A stretch of DNA of 64,000 bases from Episyrphus balteatus (taxonomy: Eukaryota > Arthropoda > Insecta > Diptera > Syrphidae): the NCBI RefSeq assembly GCF_945859705.1, contig NC_079134.1, positions 64,520,437-64,584,436 of the forward strand. Direction: 5' to 3'. Of this stretch, positions 10,784-21,742 are shown one piece after another; the stretch's first letter is position 1; each line of letters begins with the position of its first letter. The notes beneath the pieces are model-generated. The model worked only from the letters and a program-made list of their open reading frames with translations. It was not told where the DNA came from and ran no database searches. A program made the position numbers and the translations under genes.

Positions 10784-11684
10784 CACTGGTCAACAAAATT
10801 TAACTTTTTTTTTGCCACAAGAACTAAAATATACTTTTCTAGTAGTTTTTGGGGTGCTGAATCCGAATCTGAAGTCAGAAAAATTTGATTGGCCTTCGTT
10901 TTTGAAATATTACCGTTAGAAAATGTCAAAAAACGTAATTTTGGCTGTTTTCGAGGTTCTGTTTTTATGTGGGGTAATTCATTATAAACAAATTTGTAAC
11001 GGTTATTATAAGAACAAATATTCTTCTTTCAAAAACTGTTTAAATTTTCCCGATATCTCCTTTATTGCTCGAGATATCTTAAGTTTCATTTAATAAGTCA
11101 AAGAGAAACTAAACTTAATCTAAAGTTTAAGTCACTGGTCACAGAACGCAAATCCGCAATCGGAAAAATTCTATTAGCCTCCGTTCTTGAAATATAACCG
11201 GTATAAAAAAAAAAACCTTTTTTGCATTTTATAACGGTAATATTTTAAGAACGAAGGCTAATAGAATTTTTCTGACTGTGGATTCGAGTTCAGCAACCCA
11301 AAAACCTTCAGAAAAGTATATTTTGAGTCTTGTGGCAAAAAAAGTGTAATTTGGTTGGCCAGTGTTGTTTCTGATTCAAAGACCGCTACTTAAATTTTAA
11401 ATATCTCGGGCAATAAAAGAGATATCGGAAAAATTTAAACATTTTTTGAAAGAATAAAACTAGCTCTTATAAGCACCGTTACAAATTTATTCACAATTAA
11501 TTACTCCACATAAAAACATAACCTCGAAAACAGCCAAAATTACATTTTTTGACATTTTCTAACGGTTATATTTCAAAAATGAAGGCCAATCAAATTTGTC
11601 TGACTTCAGATTCGACTTCAGCACCCCAAAAACTACTAGAAAAGTATATTTTGGTTCTTGTGGCAAAAACCTTGTTGACCAGTG
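10784..11684. mobile_element. Long-armed CACTGGTC element, self-nested
   Basis: Arms 10784-11078 and 11396-11684 are inverted copies of about 290 bp starting CACTGGTCAACAA. TAA flanks both sides (10781-10783 and 11685-11687), and the uninterrupted paralogous site CCTATAATCACC at 22131-22140 confirms a 3-bp TAA duplication. Inside the loop lies a second, partly deleted copy of the same family (11133-11364, also CACTGG...CCAGTG). A CACTG end with a 3-bp TSD fits CACTA/EnSpm-like elements; TAA also fits PIF/Harbinger. No transposase; non-autonomous. Confidence 0.75.
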
Positions 11685-11947
11685 TAATCACCACTTTGTC
11701 AAAGGTCTACTTCATGATTTAGTTTTAAAAAATCGTTTATAACTTGGTTTTGAAATAAAAAAAAAAATTTTAATACCTAAAAATAAATTTATCAACCGAT
11801 TAAAAAAAAATCAGCTCTGTACAACGTTGCATTTAGAAAACAGCCACTTTTGTGCAAATTTGTATTCACCTTTAGATTATTACCTTTCAAATAATGTTAT
11901 AGAAGATTTTTGTATCTCCAATAGTTTATTTTTAATTTTAAATTGCA
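11685..11947 (+). repeat. Repeat R, copy 1, right part
   Basis: Matches 22134-22310 (TAATCACCACTTTGTCAAAGG, TACTTCATGATTTAGTT, AATACCTAAAAATAAATTTAT, CACTTTTGTGCAAA). The TAA at its start is the duplicated target of the preceding element. Confidence 0.65.
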
Positions 11948-12710
11948 AAATAACGTCTGTGCGTCCATCTGTACACATTTCCACAGCCTAAACGGGTGGA
12001 TGGATTTTCTTCAAATTTGGTACAGATGATTTTATGGAATTCTGAAAGTTGTTTTTTTTTGTTTTTTTTTATATCTCCCATAAAAAAAAAAGATATTACG
12101 AATTTCTCGAAAACGGCTCTAACGATTTTGATTAAACTTTGTATACGTAATATTTAAAGCAGTGGCAATAAAACTGCATTTTTATTTTTTCTCAAAAAAG
12201 TCAAATAACAAAAAAAAATTTTTTTTATTTAACAAAATTTTGCCCTAAATGTCGGGTCTTCCCCAATATCAATTTTTTTTTTTAATTTAGATCCAGCTTT
12301 TAAAATCTACAAGTAGACTAACATAAAAGTGCTTTGAACTGCAAGAGCAAGTACGTGCGACCCAAGTCGTGCATTTTATTTTAATTTCAAATGCATTTTT
12401 TTTATTGAAATTTTTGAAACCCTGGTGTATTTCAAACCAAACGAAGTATTTTTTTTTGAAAATTGGTAGAAAATTGGCTTAGAAGAAAAAGAGTTACGAT
12501 ACAGATACAGAAATTCGAAAGTTTAGGCACCGAACAAAAATGTTATTTTGGCACGTAGTACGATAACTTGGGCGCCAGGATTTAATAACGTTTTTTTGTA
12601 GAGGAATTTAATACAATCATTTTTTACTATGGGAGGGGGGTATATCTCCCCCCTTTACGAGGGAGGGGTAATTTTGCTAAAAAGTAAGTAAATACAAAAA
12701 TGATTACACA
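11948..12710 (+). repeat. Interspersed repeat, copy 2, compact form
   Basis: 11948-12385 matches 5572-6003 and 12420-12710 matches 7741-8025, so the two blocks that are 1.7 kb apart in copy 1 are almost adjacent here. It includes a G-rich box (GGGAGGGGGGTATATCTCCC region, 12630-12670) that is also related to the hairpin element at 26661-27610. Confidence 0.6.
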
Positions 12711-13030
12711 GGTCAACACGAAATTTGTGCTTGGGTTGTGACTATGAAATTATGATTGATACTCATCTGGAAAATATTTTTTTTAAATTTGCTTTTGAAG
12801 TCAGCAGAGCAATTTCCAGTTTTCAAGTAAATCTGTCTTTTACAAAAATTGTCGTGCGAAATTTTGGTAAAAACTCGAGAACATCTTACCCGTTTTGGCT
12901 GACTTTTGTTTTGTTTTCTTCATTTTAATGCTGTTTTCATATTCATATAAAGAAAAATTAAAAAAAGGAAATTTAAGAAGAAAAAAGAAAAATTAAATCG
13001 AAATTTTCGTTTTTTTTTAATTTTTGTCAA
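12711..13030. other. Unassigned AT-rich sequence
   Basis: No recognised coding frame or element boundary. A 67-codon frame at 12725-12928 shows no family features. Confidence 0.5.
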
Positions 13031-14062
13031 ATGGGAGCTTGAGGACGTCCATTTCCCCAGCCCGGACCTATCGCAAATTTAAAAAAAAATTATGCCAAAA
13101 TTTTGTACAAGTTTTGTACAACCAAAGCCGAGTTTTGTACAAGCTTACAACGAAAGTTATAGCCAATTGAAAGTACCGGGCTGGGGAAACGTTTCCCCAG
13201 CCCGGACATTTCTCAAAATAAAAAAAAAAAGTATGCACAAGTTTTGTACAAGTTTTGTACAGTTTTGTACAAGCTTACAACGAAAGTTATAGCCAATTGA
13301 AAATACCGGGCTGGGGAAACGTTTCCTCAGCCCGGACATTTTTTAAAATTGTATCAAAATTTAAAAAAAAAAAAATCTAAAATTATCTACGAGTTTTGTA
13401 CAGTTTTGTACAACAAAAATCGAGTTTTGTACAAGCTTAGTTAAATAATTAGAGCTAATTTAAGTTTACACTAGGTACATACGTACCAAGCCAGCGTTAT
13501 CCAAAACTTATAAAACTTAAATGCAAATTCCATCAAAGAGTTATGTACAGTATTGTACAGATAAAATGGTACATCTAATTTAATTGCTGATATTAATATT
13601 AATTAAATTGATTCGTTCTTAATTAATAACAAAAATCTACATTGTGTGTCCTTGAAACCCAATTAGAATATTACATACAGATTTCCCAAAAGTATACTAC
13701 TAATTTTCACTCCTGAACTTATGAATAAACCTCCCAAAGGTATGCAACGCACTATTTCAAACCGGAAATATGTTACTTCCAAAGGTATGCAAGTTATTTA
13801 AAATTTTAAAATTTTTTTTTGTTTTGCATTTAATGCCCTTTATGAAGTAGGAAATAGCACTTGTAGTCTATACATAAATCAACTACCATTTTGCGTTTTT
13901 TTTTTCAAATAAATAACGTCATGGCCTTTTTTCACTACAGCCCAAATTTTAAATTAAATTGGTAGATTTGACATTCGAAATGAAATAATTTGCGAAATAT
14001 ATGTATCATTAACAATTTTAATAGCCTGAGGAGTAAAATAAAATAAAAAAAAAAAAACAAAC
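13031..14062 (+). repeat. Left arm of the 6.5-kb nested palindrome
   Basis: Reverse complement of 18470-19551 over about 1 kb, from the GACGTCCATTTCCCCAGC block at the outer edge to GCCTGAGGAGTAAAATAAAA at the inner edge. The outer 300 bp is a short tandem array of about 126-bp modules: TTTTGTACAAG runs, AAGCTTACAACGAAAGTTAT, AGCCAATTGAAA and a G/C-rich palindrome. Small indels separate the arms, so it is an old or mobile structure rather than a trivial assembly fold. Confidence 0.8.
13176..13205. repeat. 30-bp perfect palindrome
   Basis: Half-site CCGGGCTGGGGAAAC followed immediately by its exact reverse complement. A near-perfect copy lies at about 13305-13335 and two more at 19187-19216 and 19336-19366 in the other arm. 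It is strikingly G/C-rich for this region. Confidence 0.9.
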
Positions 14063-14344
14063 AAACAAAAAAACATCACAGTACAGGTAAAATAGTACAT
14101 TAAATCAAGAAATAAAAAAAAATTGTTACACTCATGAAACTTGGCAAAAAGTTTGCTTTTGGGATAAGAACCAAGTACAAAAAAAGTCTATAAAAAAAAG
14201 TTGGGTAGAAGGGTGCTTTTTCGCGGACAAGAGGGAGGGAGTGAAGGTCAAAAATATACTGAAAAAAATTTTTTGTCGAATATCATCATATGACACATGT
14301 TTTCAAGGTATTTTTTGATGCTGATTCTAATGACATAAAAATAA

Positions 14345-17088
14345 AGTTATAGCCGATTGAAAACAAGGGTGCTTGTTTTTTGACTTCAACAGGTAAAATA
14401 TAACCGAAACCCATGGGAAAAACATGCTACACTGATGGAATTCGGGATGAAGGTTTTAGATAAAGCAGGGACAAAGGATTCATAAAGTTCTTAAAATTAT
14501 TTTTGGTGAAAGGGTGTTTTTTTGATGGGTTAAGTTGTGTGTGAGGAAGGTATCATAACAGCTGACTTAAAGGACAATGGTAATTTTTGTATGGGAGCTG
14601 GCCCTGGGACCAATAACTATGAGTCATATGTCATTGGAAAGGTATTTTTGCGTAGATCAATTGTTTATATGGCGCCAAGACTCAATTCGTTGTGGGAAAA
14701 AAGTTATAGCCATAAATATAGAACAGGGTTAAAATAGTTTAATAGACGGAGAGACGACCGTCGAGCGACTTAGCTCATACGGATAGAGGGTAAAATTGGT
14801 GTCAAATGAAAGATAAGTTGATAGAGAAAATGAAAAAATAGGGTTACCGTTTTTAAAATGGTAACTTCTATGTGGCAACCCTATTTTAAAAGAAAAAATG
14901 GTATATTACATATCTTTGTAGTAGAATCAAATTAGAACATTTTTGAAATGCCAAATGAAAGCTAAAATAGTGAAAAAATTTATAAAATAATGTAAGGAAT
15001 GTTGGCCTACAAATATGGCAACCCTATTAAAACTAGCGAAAAAAACACACCAAAAGAGCTCTTTTATTTAAAAGATTATAGGTACAAACCTTTAGGATAT
15101 TCTCTTCTATCTTAAACCTGTCGGGTGCCACCTCTAAAATATGAGCAAGTACTCGGCAACCCTACATGAATGCTAAGAAACACAGAAAAACTTTTTTATT
15201 TTTACAAAAATGTATGAAATTTGATAGAGTTAAAGGTCAAAACATAACATATGATATTACACATTTTGGCCAGTAAAAATAATATTTTTAGTATTTCTAA
15301 GCATTTGCGTAGGGTTGCCGAGTACTTGCCCGTATTTTTGACAGCGAAAGATGAGAGCAGAGTTTAGCTTTTTAGTCCATATAAAAATTGTACTCTGTTG
15401 TTCCAGAAAGATTATTTTATTTGTTTTTTTTTTTTTCAATTTAAGTAGGGTTGCCATATCTGTGGGTTAACATTCCTTATTTTATATTTTTAAGTTTTGC
15501 CTTATTTAAGCTTTCATTTGGCATTTCAAAAATTGTCTTACTTGATCATGCTACAAATATATGTAATAAACCATTTTTTCTTTTAAAATAGGGTTGCCAC
15601 ATAGAAGTTCCCATTTAAAAAGTTTCAACCCTATTTTTTTCATTTTCTCCATCAACTTATCTTCCATTTGACACCTGTTTTACCCTCTATCCGTATAAGC
15701 TAAGTCGTTCGACGGTCGCCTATACGTCTTTTAAACTATTTTTACCCTGTTCTACATTTATAGCTATAACTTTTTTCCCACAGCGAATTGAGTCTTGGCG
15801 CCATATAAACAATTGATCTACGCAAAAATACCTTTCCAATGACATATGACACATCGTTATTGGTCTCAGGGCCAAAATTACCATTGTCCTTTTATTAATT
15901 TTTAAAACGTTGTGTAAATGTTTTGGTTGGTATAAGAATTAATAATCTAAAAAAAGTACAAAATTATCTTGAGTGAAAGGGTGTTTTTTTTAAAGAAATG
16001 ATGAAATTCGGAATTAGTACCACAAAAACTAGGAAAAAATTGTTACACCAATGAAATTTGGTACGAGTAAAATGGGTAAGAACTTGTCTACAAATGTTTA
16101 ATTTGTCATTAAAACCATAAATACAATGAATCATTGGCTTTTTGGGACCAAATGCAGATTTTACTGTCTCTTCGAAAAAAAAACACCCTTTCACCATTTT
16201 TTTTTTTTATAAAAACTCTTTATTCTTGCTTTATATCCCAAAATCAATGTTTTTACCAAATTTCATTAGGGTGACCCATCATTTTTGTTTTCACTCAAAA
16301 AAACACCCTAATAACCATGATATTTTTATAGACACTTTACCTATATTCTTGTTTCTTATCTTAAAAGTAACATAATCGTTAAATTTCAATAGGGTACCAC
16401 TAATATTACTCTAGTATTACACACTTTTTCAAATATACCCATATTTTCTTTACTTCTAAAAAAAAAACACCGTTTCACATAAAAAAAATTCATAGACTTA
16501 CATTATTCGTAATTTCCATTGGAAAGAGAACATATTGAATGAATGTCGTAAGGGAACCATTTATACCATTGATTTTATCGGACTTATCGCGGATTTTTCC
16601 CTATTTCCCAAAAAAACACCCTTTAACCTAAAATATTTGTATAGACTTTTTGGGTTCTTGGTTGCTGTTATAAATGAAACATTTTTACCAAATTTCATTG
16701 GTGAAACAATTTTTTCCTAGTTTTTGTGGGACTAATTCCGAATTTCATCATTTCTTAAAAAAAACACCCTTTCACTCAAGATAATTTTGTACTTTTTTTA
16801 GATTCTTAATTCTTATACCAACCAAAACATTTACACAAAGTTTTAAAAATTAATAAAATTTAAGTCAGCTGTTATGATACCTTCCTCACACACAACTTAA
16901 CCCATCAAAAAAACACCCTTTCACCAAAAATAATTTTAAGAACTTTATGAATCCTTTGTCCCTGCTTTATCTAAAACCTTCATCCCGAATTCCATCAGTG
17001 TAGCATGTTTTTCCCATGGGTTTCGGTTATATTTTACCTGTTGAAGTCAAAAAACAAGCACCCTTGTTTTCAATCGGCTATAACCAAC
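14345..17088. repeat. Inner palindromes of the 6.5-kb structure
   Basis: 14345-14570 is the reverse complement of 16864-17088, and 14572-14900 that of 15590-15892. 14900-15240 also largely mirrors 15250-15590. Interposed in the right half is another hairpin, with 15892-16330 mirrored by about 16420-16862. Modules end in AAAGTTATAGCC or start from AAAGGGTGTTTTTTT. No coding capacity is recognised (the frame 14537-14737 has no family features). Confidence 0.75.
16160..17088 (-). repeat. Degenerate ~150-bp tandem repeat array
   Basis: The landmark AAAAAACACCCTTTCAC (with variants) recurs near 16182, 16296, 16460, 16610, 16760, 16908 and 17055, mostly 147-164 bp apart. A second landmark, ACCAAATTTCATT, recurs in between. 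Inverted units of the same module occur at 14190-14530 and 15960-16100. Units are diverged. Confidence 0.65.
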
Positions 17089-17586
17089 GGCGTATACAGG
17101 GGGGGGGTCACGGGGTCATGACCCTCCCCAAGAACTCAAAACTTAAACAAGAAATTGTTATGTGATTTGCAAAATGTCGAAGTTTGAGAACATGAACGAA
17201 AATGAAAAGTGAAAAAATTTTTCCGTATTCAAACCAACTATTTTCCTATATTTGGGGATATTTTTAGCAACCGCTATGCTGAATAAGGATTATTTTGATA
17301 ATATAATTTTGACTAAACCGATAAAATATATAAAAATATAAGCAAACTTGTCTAAAGGCAAATTAAATATTTAAGCAAGCTTAGATCACTTAAAATATCC
17401 TTTGATAATCAATTTATTTGGAAAAACTTTGCGATTCGTTTCCCTGAGGTTAGGAAGACAATTAATTCGAAAGTTACCAGTGTTATTAAATTAAAATTAT
17501 TGCCATTTTAACTTATAAAATAATTCTGGACTAGCGGAAAACAATGCAGAGTTGTTTAAAGCCAAATTATTGAATCGAAGGACTTG
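17089..17586. other. Unassigned spacer, possible hAT-like end at 17094
   Basis: Begins AACGGCGTATACAGGGGGGG, similar in style to the CAGTGGCGTAGATAG hAT terminus at 2618, but no partner terminus or target duplication was found. The remainder is AT-rich with no coding features. Confidence 0.4.
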
Positions 17587-17594
17587 TAGATTAC

Positions 17595-18234
17595 TAGGGA
17601 TCGGGTTTCCATGCAAATGCATGTTTTTTTAGGAACACCTCGGAAGCATGGCAACGAAGTATGTACGTACACGAATCAGAATATTTCCTTTAAAATGGCA
17701 ATAAATCGTTAGTGCATATTTTTGTATATTTTGCATATTTTGCATTTATTAGCATTTTTTTTGCATATTTTGACATATTTTGGAAATAAATGCATGATTT
17801 TCGTGCATATTTTCCCAAAAATTGGCAAAAATAACGAAATTTCACGCTTAAAATTTTTGACTAAAAGTGACTGAAGGTCAATTGGAAAAAAATTCAAAAA
17901 CGTAAGCAAATGCTGTGCAAAACTGGCAAATCAACGTTGTCCAAACTCATAAAAAACACGCTCAAATGATAAATTGGATTATTTTCGCCAATTTTATTTA
18001 TTGCTTTAAAGAAAACCCCAATATTTTCAAAAAGTTACATCTTTGAACTCGGAAATGGTTCCGTATATAGATTTCATAAAAGTTACGTAAAATCTTTTTA
18101 TAAATTTAAAGAAATATTGATATTTTACAAATTCATGTGGCCTTAAAAGCATATTTAAAGTGCATATTTTTTATTTAAGAGTATATTTTGAGCGCATATT
18201 TTTCGTTTTTAAGTGTATGAAAATCCTATCCCTA
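17595..18234. mobile_element. hAT-type MITE with GCATATTTT subterminal repeats
   Basis: Left end TAGGGATCGGGTTTCCATGC is an imperfect match to the reverse complement of the right end (TAGGGATAGGATTTTCATAC). It is flanked by TAGATTAC (17587-17594) and TACATTAC (18235-18242), a 7-of-8 octamer duplication as in hAT elements. GCATATTTT-like words cluster near both ends (17715-17815 and 18149-18205), a pattern seen where transposase binds subterminally. 640 bp, no transposase. It sits in the spacer of the large palindrome. Confidence 0.75.
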
Positions 18235-18242
18235 TACATTAC

Positions 18243-18469
18243 ACTGTACTTTAAGGACAGGATGGTCTTAATTGGTTAGACTTAAGGTTGAACCCTAAAC
18301 AAAAGCAAACGAATCACACAACGTTTTTGTTTGGTTATTCTTAGAACTCTTCGGAACTGCTCGATTCGATATGCAAAACGAACAAACTTTAATATTTTTA
18401 ATTCAAATAGCACATTTTCAAGTATATGCCTACTATCAAAACTTTTGTAAAAAAAAATTTGCATGTTTT
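18243..18469. other. Unassigned spacer next to the right arm
   Basis: Short AT-rich stretch between the hAT-type MITE and the right arm of the palindrome. Nothing recognised. Confidence 0.5.
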
Positions 18470-19551
18470 TTTTTTTTTAATTTTATTTTACTCCTCAGGC
18501 TATTAAAATTGTTATTGATACATATATTTCGCAAATTATGTCATTTCGAATGTCAAATCTACCAATTTAATTTAAAATTTGGGCTGTAGTGAAAAAAGGC
18601 CATGACGTTATTTATTTGAAAAAAAAAAACGCAAAATGGTAGTTGATTTATGTATAGACTACAAGTGCTATTTCCTACTTCATAAAGGTCATTAAATGCA
18701 AAACAAAAAAACTTTAAAATTTTAAATAACTTGCATACCTTTGGAAGTAACATATTTCCGGTTTGAAATAGTGCGTTGCATACCTTTGGGAGGTTTATTC
18801 ATAAGTTCAGGAGTGAAAATTAGTAGTATACTTTTGGGAAATCTGTATGTAATATTCTAATTAGGTGTCAAGGACACACAATGTAGATTTTTGTTATTAA
18901 TTAAGAACGAATCAATTTAATTAATATTAATATCAGCAATTAAATTAGATGTACCATTTTATCTGTACAATACTGTACATAACTCTTTGATGGAATTTGC
19001 ATTTAAGTTTTATAAGTTTTGGATAACGCTGGCTTGGTACGTATGTACCTAGTGTAAACTTAAATTAGCTCTAATTATTTAACTAAGCTTGTACAAAACT
19101 CGATTTTTGTTGTACAAAACTGTAAAAAACTCGTAGATAATTTTAGAATTTTTTTTTTTTTATTTTGATACAATTTTAAAAAATGTCCGGGCTGAGGAAA
19201 CGTTTCCCCAGCCCGGTACTTTCAATTGGCTATAACTTTCGTTGTAAGCTTGTACAAAACTCGAAATTGGTTGTACAAAACTGTACAAAACTTGTACAAA
19301 ACTTGTGCATACTTTTTTTTTTATTTTGAGAAATGTCCGGGCTGGGGAAACGTTTCCCCAGCCCGGTACTTTCAATTGACTATAACTTTCGTTGTAAGCT
19401 TGTACAAAACTCAGCTTTGGTTGTACAAAGCTCATTGTATATATATTTCTAAGAATATATATACAATGCAAAACTGTACAAAACTTGTACAAAACTTTGG
19501 CATACTTTTTTTAAAATTTGCGATAGGTCCGAGCTGGGGAAATGGACGTAG
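18470..19551 (-). repeat. Right arm of the 6.5-kb nested palindrome
   Basis: Inverted copy of 13031-14062, ending with the same GGGGAAATGGACGT block. It carries two G/C-rich palindromes (19187-19216 and 19336-19366). One inserted difference is an extra TATATATTTCTAAGAATATATATA hairpin-like segment near 19437-19465 between two TTGTACAA modules. Long frames on both strands here simply read through the modules. Confidence 0.8.
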
Positions 19552-20017
19552 CTTGAGGCATTATTTGATACCTTCTATTTTCAATATTTATGGTAAAAGT
19601 AATTCACTCTGATGTTATTTTTATTATACAAAAACAACTGCTTACACAAATAAATGTATCCAATCTGTAGCCAAACTAGTTCATATTGAAATTCTTTATT
19701 TTTTGAAAAGTATGCTGTTGAAAAGTTAAATTATTTTTTGTGCATATTTTTTTATTTATTATTTTGTTGCATATGCAGGGTGTCTAAAAAGTAATGGATT
19801 AAACGAAATGAGCTGATAGGCTAACTTAAGATCTCTCAGAATTTGGGCACTTGTTCATCCCAAATACTTACAGTTCTTGTGAAATTTCGAAAAATCCCTA
19901 CTTTGCAACAGTATTTTGCTTCCTCTGCCCATAATTGATTTTTGTTTTTTACAATTCTTTCACTAAAACATAGCCTAACAATAAGAAACAATTAACTTAT
20001 AAAAATATTATTTATAT
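19552..20017. other. Unassigned sequence
   Basis: Contains a GCAGGGTGTCTAAAAAGTAATGG phrase near 19785, reminiscent of element ends, without a partner. Otherwise nothing recognised. Confidence 0.5.
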
Positions 20018-20586
20018 TTGGTGTGTATATCCTAGATATCGATACCGATTTTTCGGAGTACAAAATCAAAAAAATTAACTAAGATTTTTTTGACCCACCC
20101 TAATACATATATATACATTTGACTTAGAATGGGAAAAAAAATTAAACAACAAAAACTATTTACTCAATCAACTTCAAATAAACATCAAATTCAAGGAGTA
20201 TATTTTAGCTTTCCAAAAAGGTAGGTATAGGACATTATAATGTGCTTTTGTGTTTTGTTTAATTTTTTTCCCATTCTAAGTATATTGTATATATATGTAT
20301 AATGCCTGTAACTCAAAAAGGGATCAGGTACGATTTTGAAATTTACAAATTTGGAATCCTGAGATCATTTCGAACAAATCTGCAACATTTCTTTTGGGGT
20401 CCATTTTTGTAGAGCCTGCCACATTTTCAAGACCAGCGTGAATGAATGTATCGTTATGCAATTCAATGAAAGGTTATATTAAGACTAAGAGCGTGCTCAA
20501 TAAAGTTAATTAAATTTTTATCTGCTCTAGATCAAAAGATATAAGTTGTTGAAAATTAGGACTTTATTTTACCGTTATCTCAAAAT
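20018..20586 (+). repeat. Repeat R, copy 2, left part
   Basis: 20018-20105 matches 8090-8170; 20105-20290 is the collapsed fold-back corresponding to 8190-8235 joined to 9235-9373; 20286-20586 matches 10324-10622. The TTGTATATATGTATAATG at 20286-20303 is the empty site for the GGGG element of copy 1. Confidence 0.7.
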
Positions 20587-21737
20587 AGTCCGGTCAATTT
20601 AGACATCCGAGGTTACATTAATTCCCAGCAAGCTGAAAATTGGAAGGATTGTTGGAAACACCATCATAAATTACATCTAAAAAGTCCTCATCGATCCGAG
20701 GCCTGGAAAAAAATTACGGGGGGTCAAAAGTCAAAAAAACTGGTTTTTCACGATTTTCAGCAAAACGGTAAGTCTTATCAAAAAATTTTTAATGCAAGAA
20801 TTGTAGACCAGATTATTATATATAAAAAGTGTTACGACACTTCCTAAGACCCACCGTTTCTGAGGTATAACGATTCCAAAAGTTGAAGTTGAGTTGTAAT
20901 CGTCATAATCAGGCCTATTCTGAAAAAAAACTCATAACTGAAAAGTTCCTGAAATTTCATTATTTTTTTAGCTTGAATTTCGTTCCTGTTAAGAATATGG
21001 GGAAAGCAAAAAAAAATGGAAATTTTCACCATTTTTCCGATTGGGCCCTTCTTCCGAAACCATTTCCCTAGTATTTTTTGTTTAGAATATGTCCGTATTA
21101 TATACAGGGTGTCCGATAGAGAATGGGCAACCCTAGAACGGCTGATAGCTACACTTATAATTGTTCTAAAAACAGATAGAAAAAAGTTCTATCGCAACCA
21201 GTTCATAAAATATTGGCTTTTTTTCGTTCAGTGTATTTTAAATTTTATCATATTATGTTTTCGTTCACTACAACCACGAAAGAATGAATTTGATTTATTT
21301 CTTTTTTTTATCATTTTCTACAATAATTGTATGAGTACATAAACGCTTTAAAAACTGCACAGCTATTGCACATTTTTGTAAAAAAAAAATTTGAAATCTG
21401 TTTTTTGATGCAAAATGTAAAAAAGTATTTTATGAAAAATTTTAAACACCTGTGGTATAAAATAAATCTTTAGAAACCTAAGTGGTCAACTTTCTTAAAA
21501 ATATTCTCGTCTAAGGGGAATATTTTAAAGACAGTTGGCCACCTAGGTTTAAAAATCGCGAAAAAAAAACAGTTTTTTTGACCTTTGACCCCCCGTAAAT
21601 TTTTTTTCCAGGCCTCGGATCGATGAGGACTTTTTAGATTTAATTTATAATGGTGTTTCCAACAATCCTACCAATTTTCAGCTTGCAGGGAATTAATGTA
21701 ACCTCACCCCCTTATTTTAGTCTAATTTGACCGGACT
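20587..21737. mobile_element. 1.15-kb element with AGTCCGGTCAATTTAGAC ends
   Basis: Starts AGTCCGGTCAATTTAGAC and ends GTCTAATTTGACCGGACT. The arms pair for about 170 bp (20587-20760 with 21560-21737; shared GGTTACATTAATTCCC, CATCGATCCGAGGCCTGG and GGGGGGTCAAAAGTCAAAAA). Flanks AAAAT (20582-20586) and AAAAC (21738-21742) against the uninterrupted AAAAT at 10618-10622 indicate a 5-bp target duplication. Frames inside (20883-21342) show no recognised transposase motif. Superfamily not assigned. Confidence 0.75.
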
Positions 21738-21742
21738 AAAAC

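Noticed and set aside
13084..13300. ACAAGTTTTGTACAA words resemble the attB1 recombination site used in cloning vectors.
   Set aside because: The match is short and imperfect, the words recur with natural variation in both palindrome arms, and no vector sequence is near.
13092..13339. Open frames on both strands in the palindrome arm (also 19160-19612).
   Set aside because: They are translations of TTTTGTACAAG and GGGCTGGGG modules, occur on both strands, and resemble no protein family.
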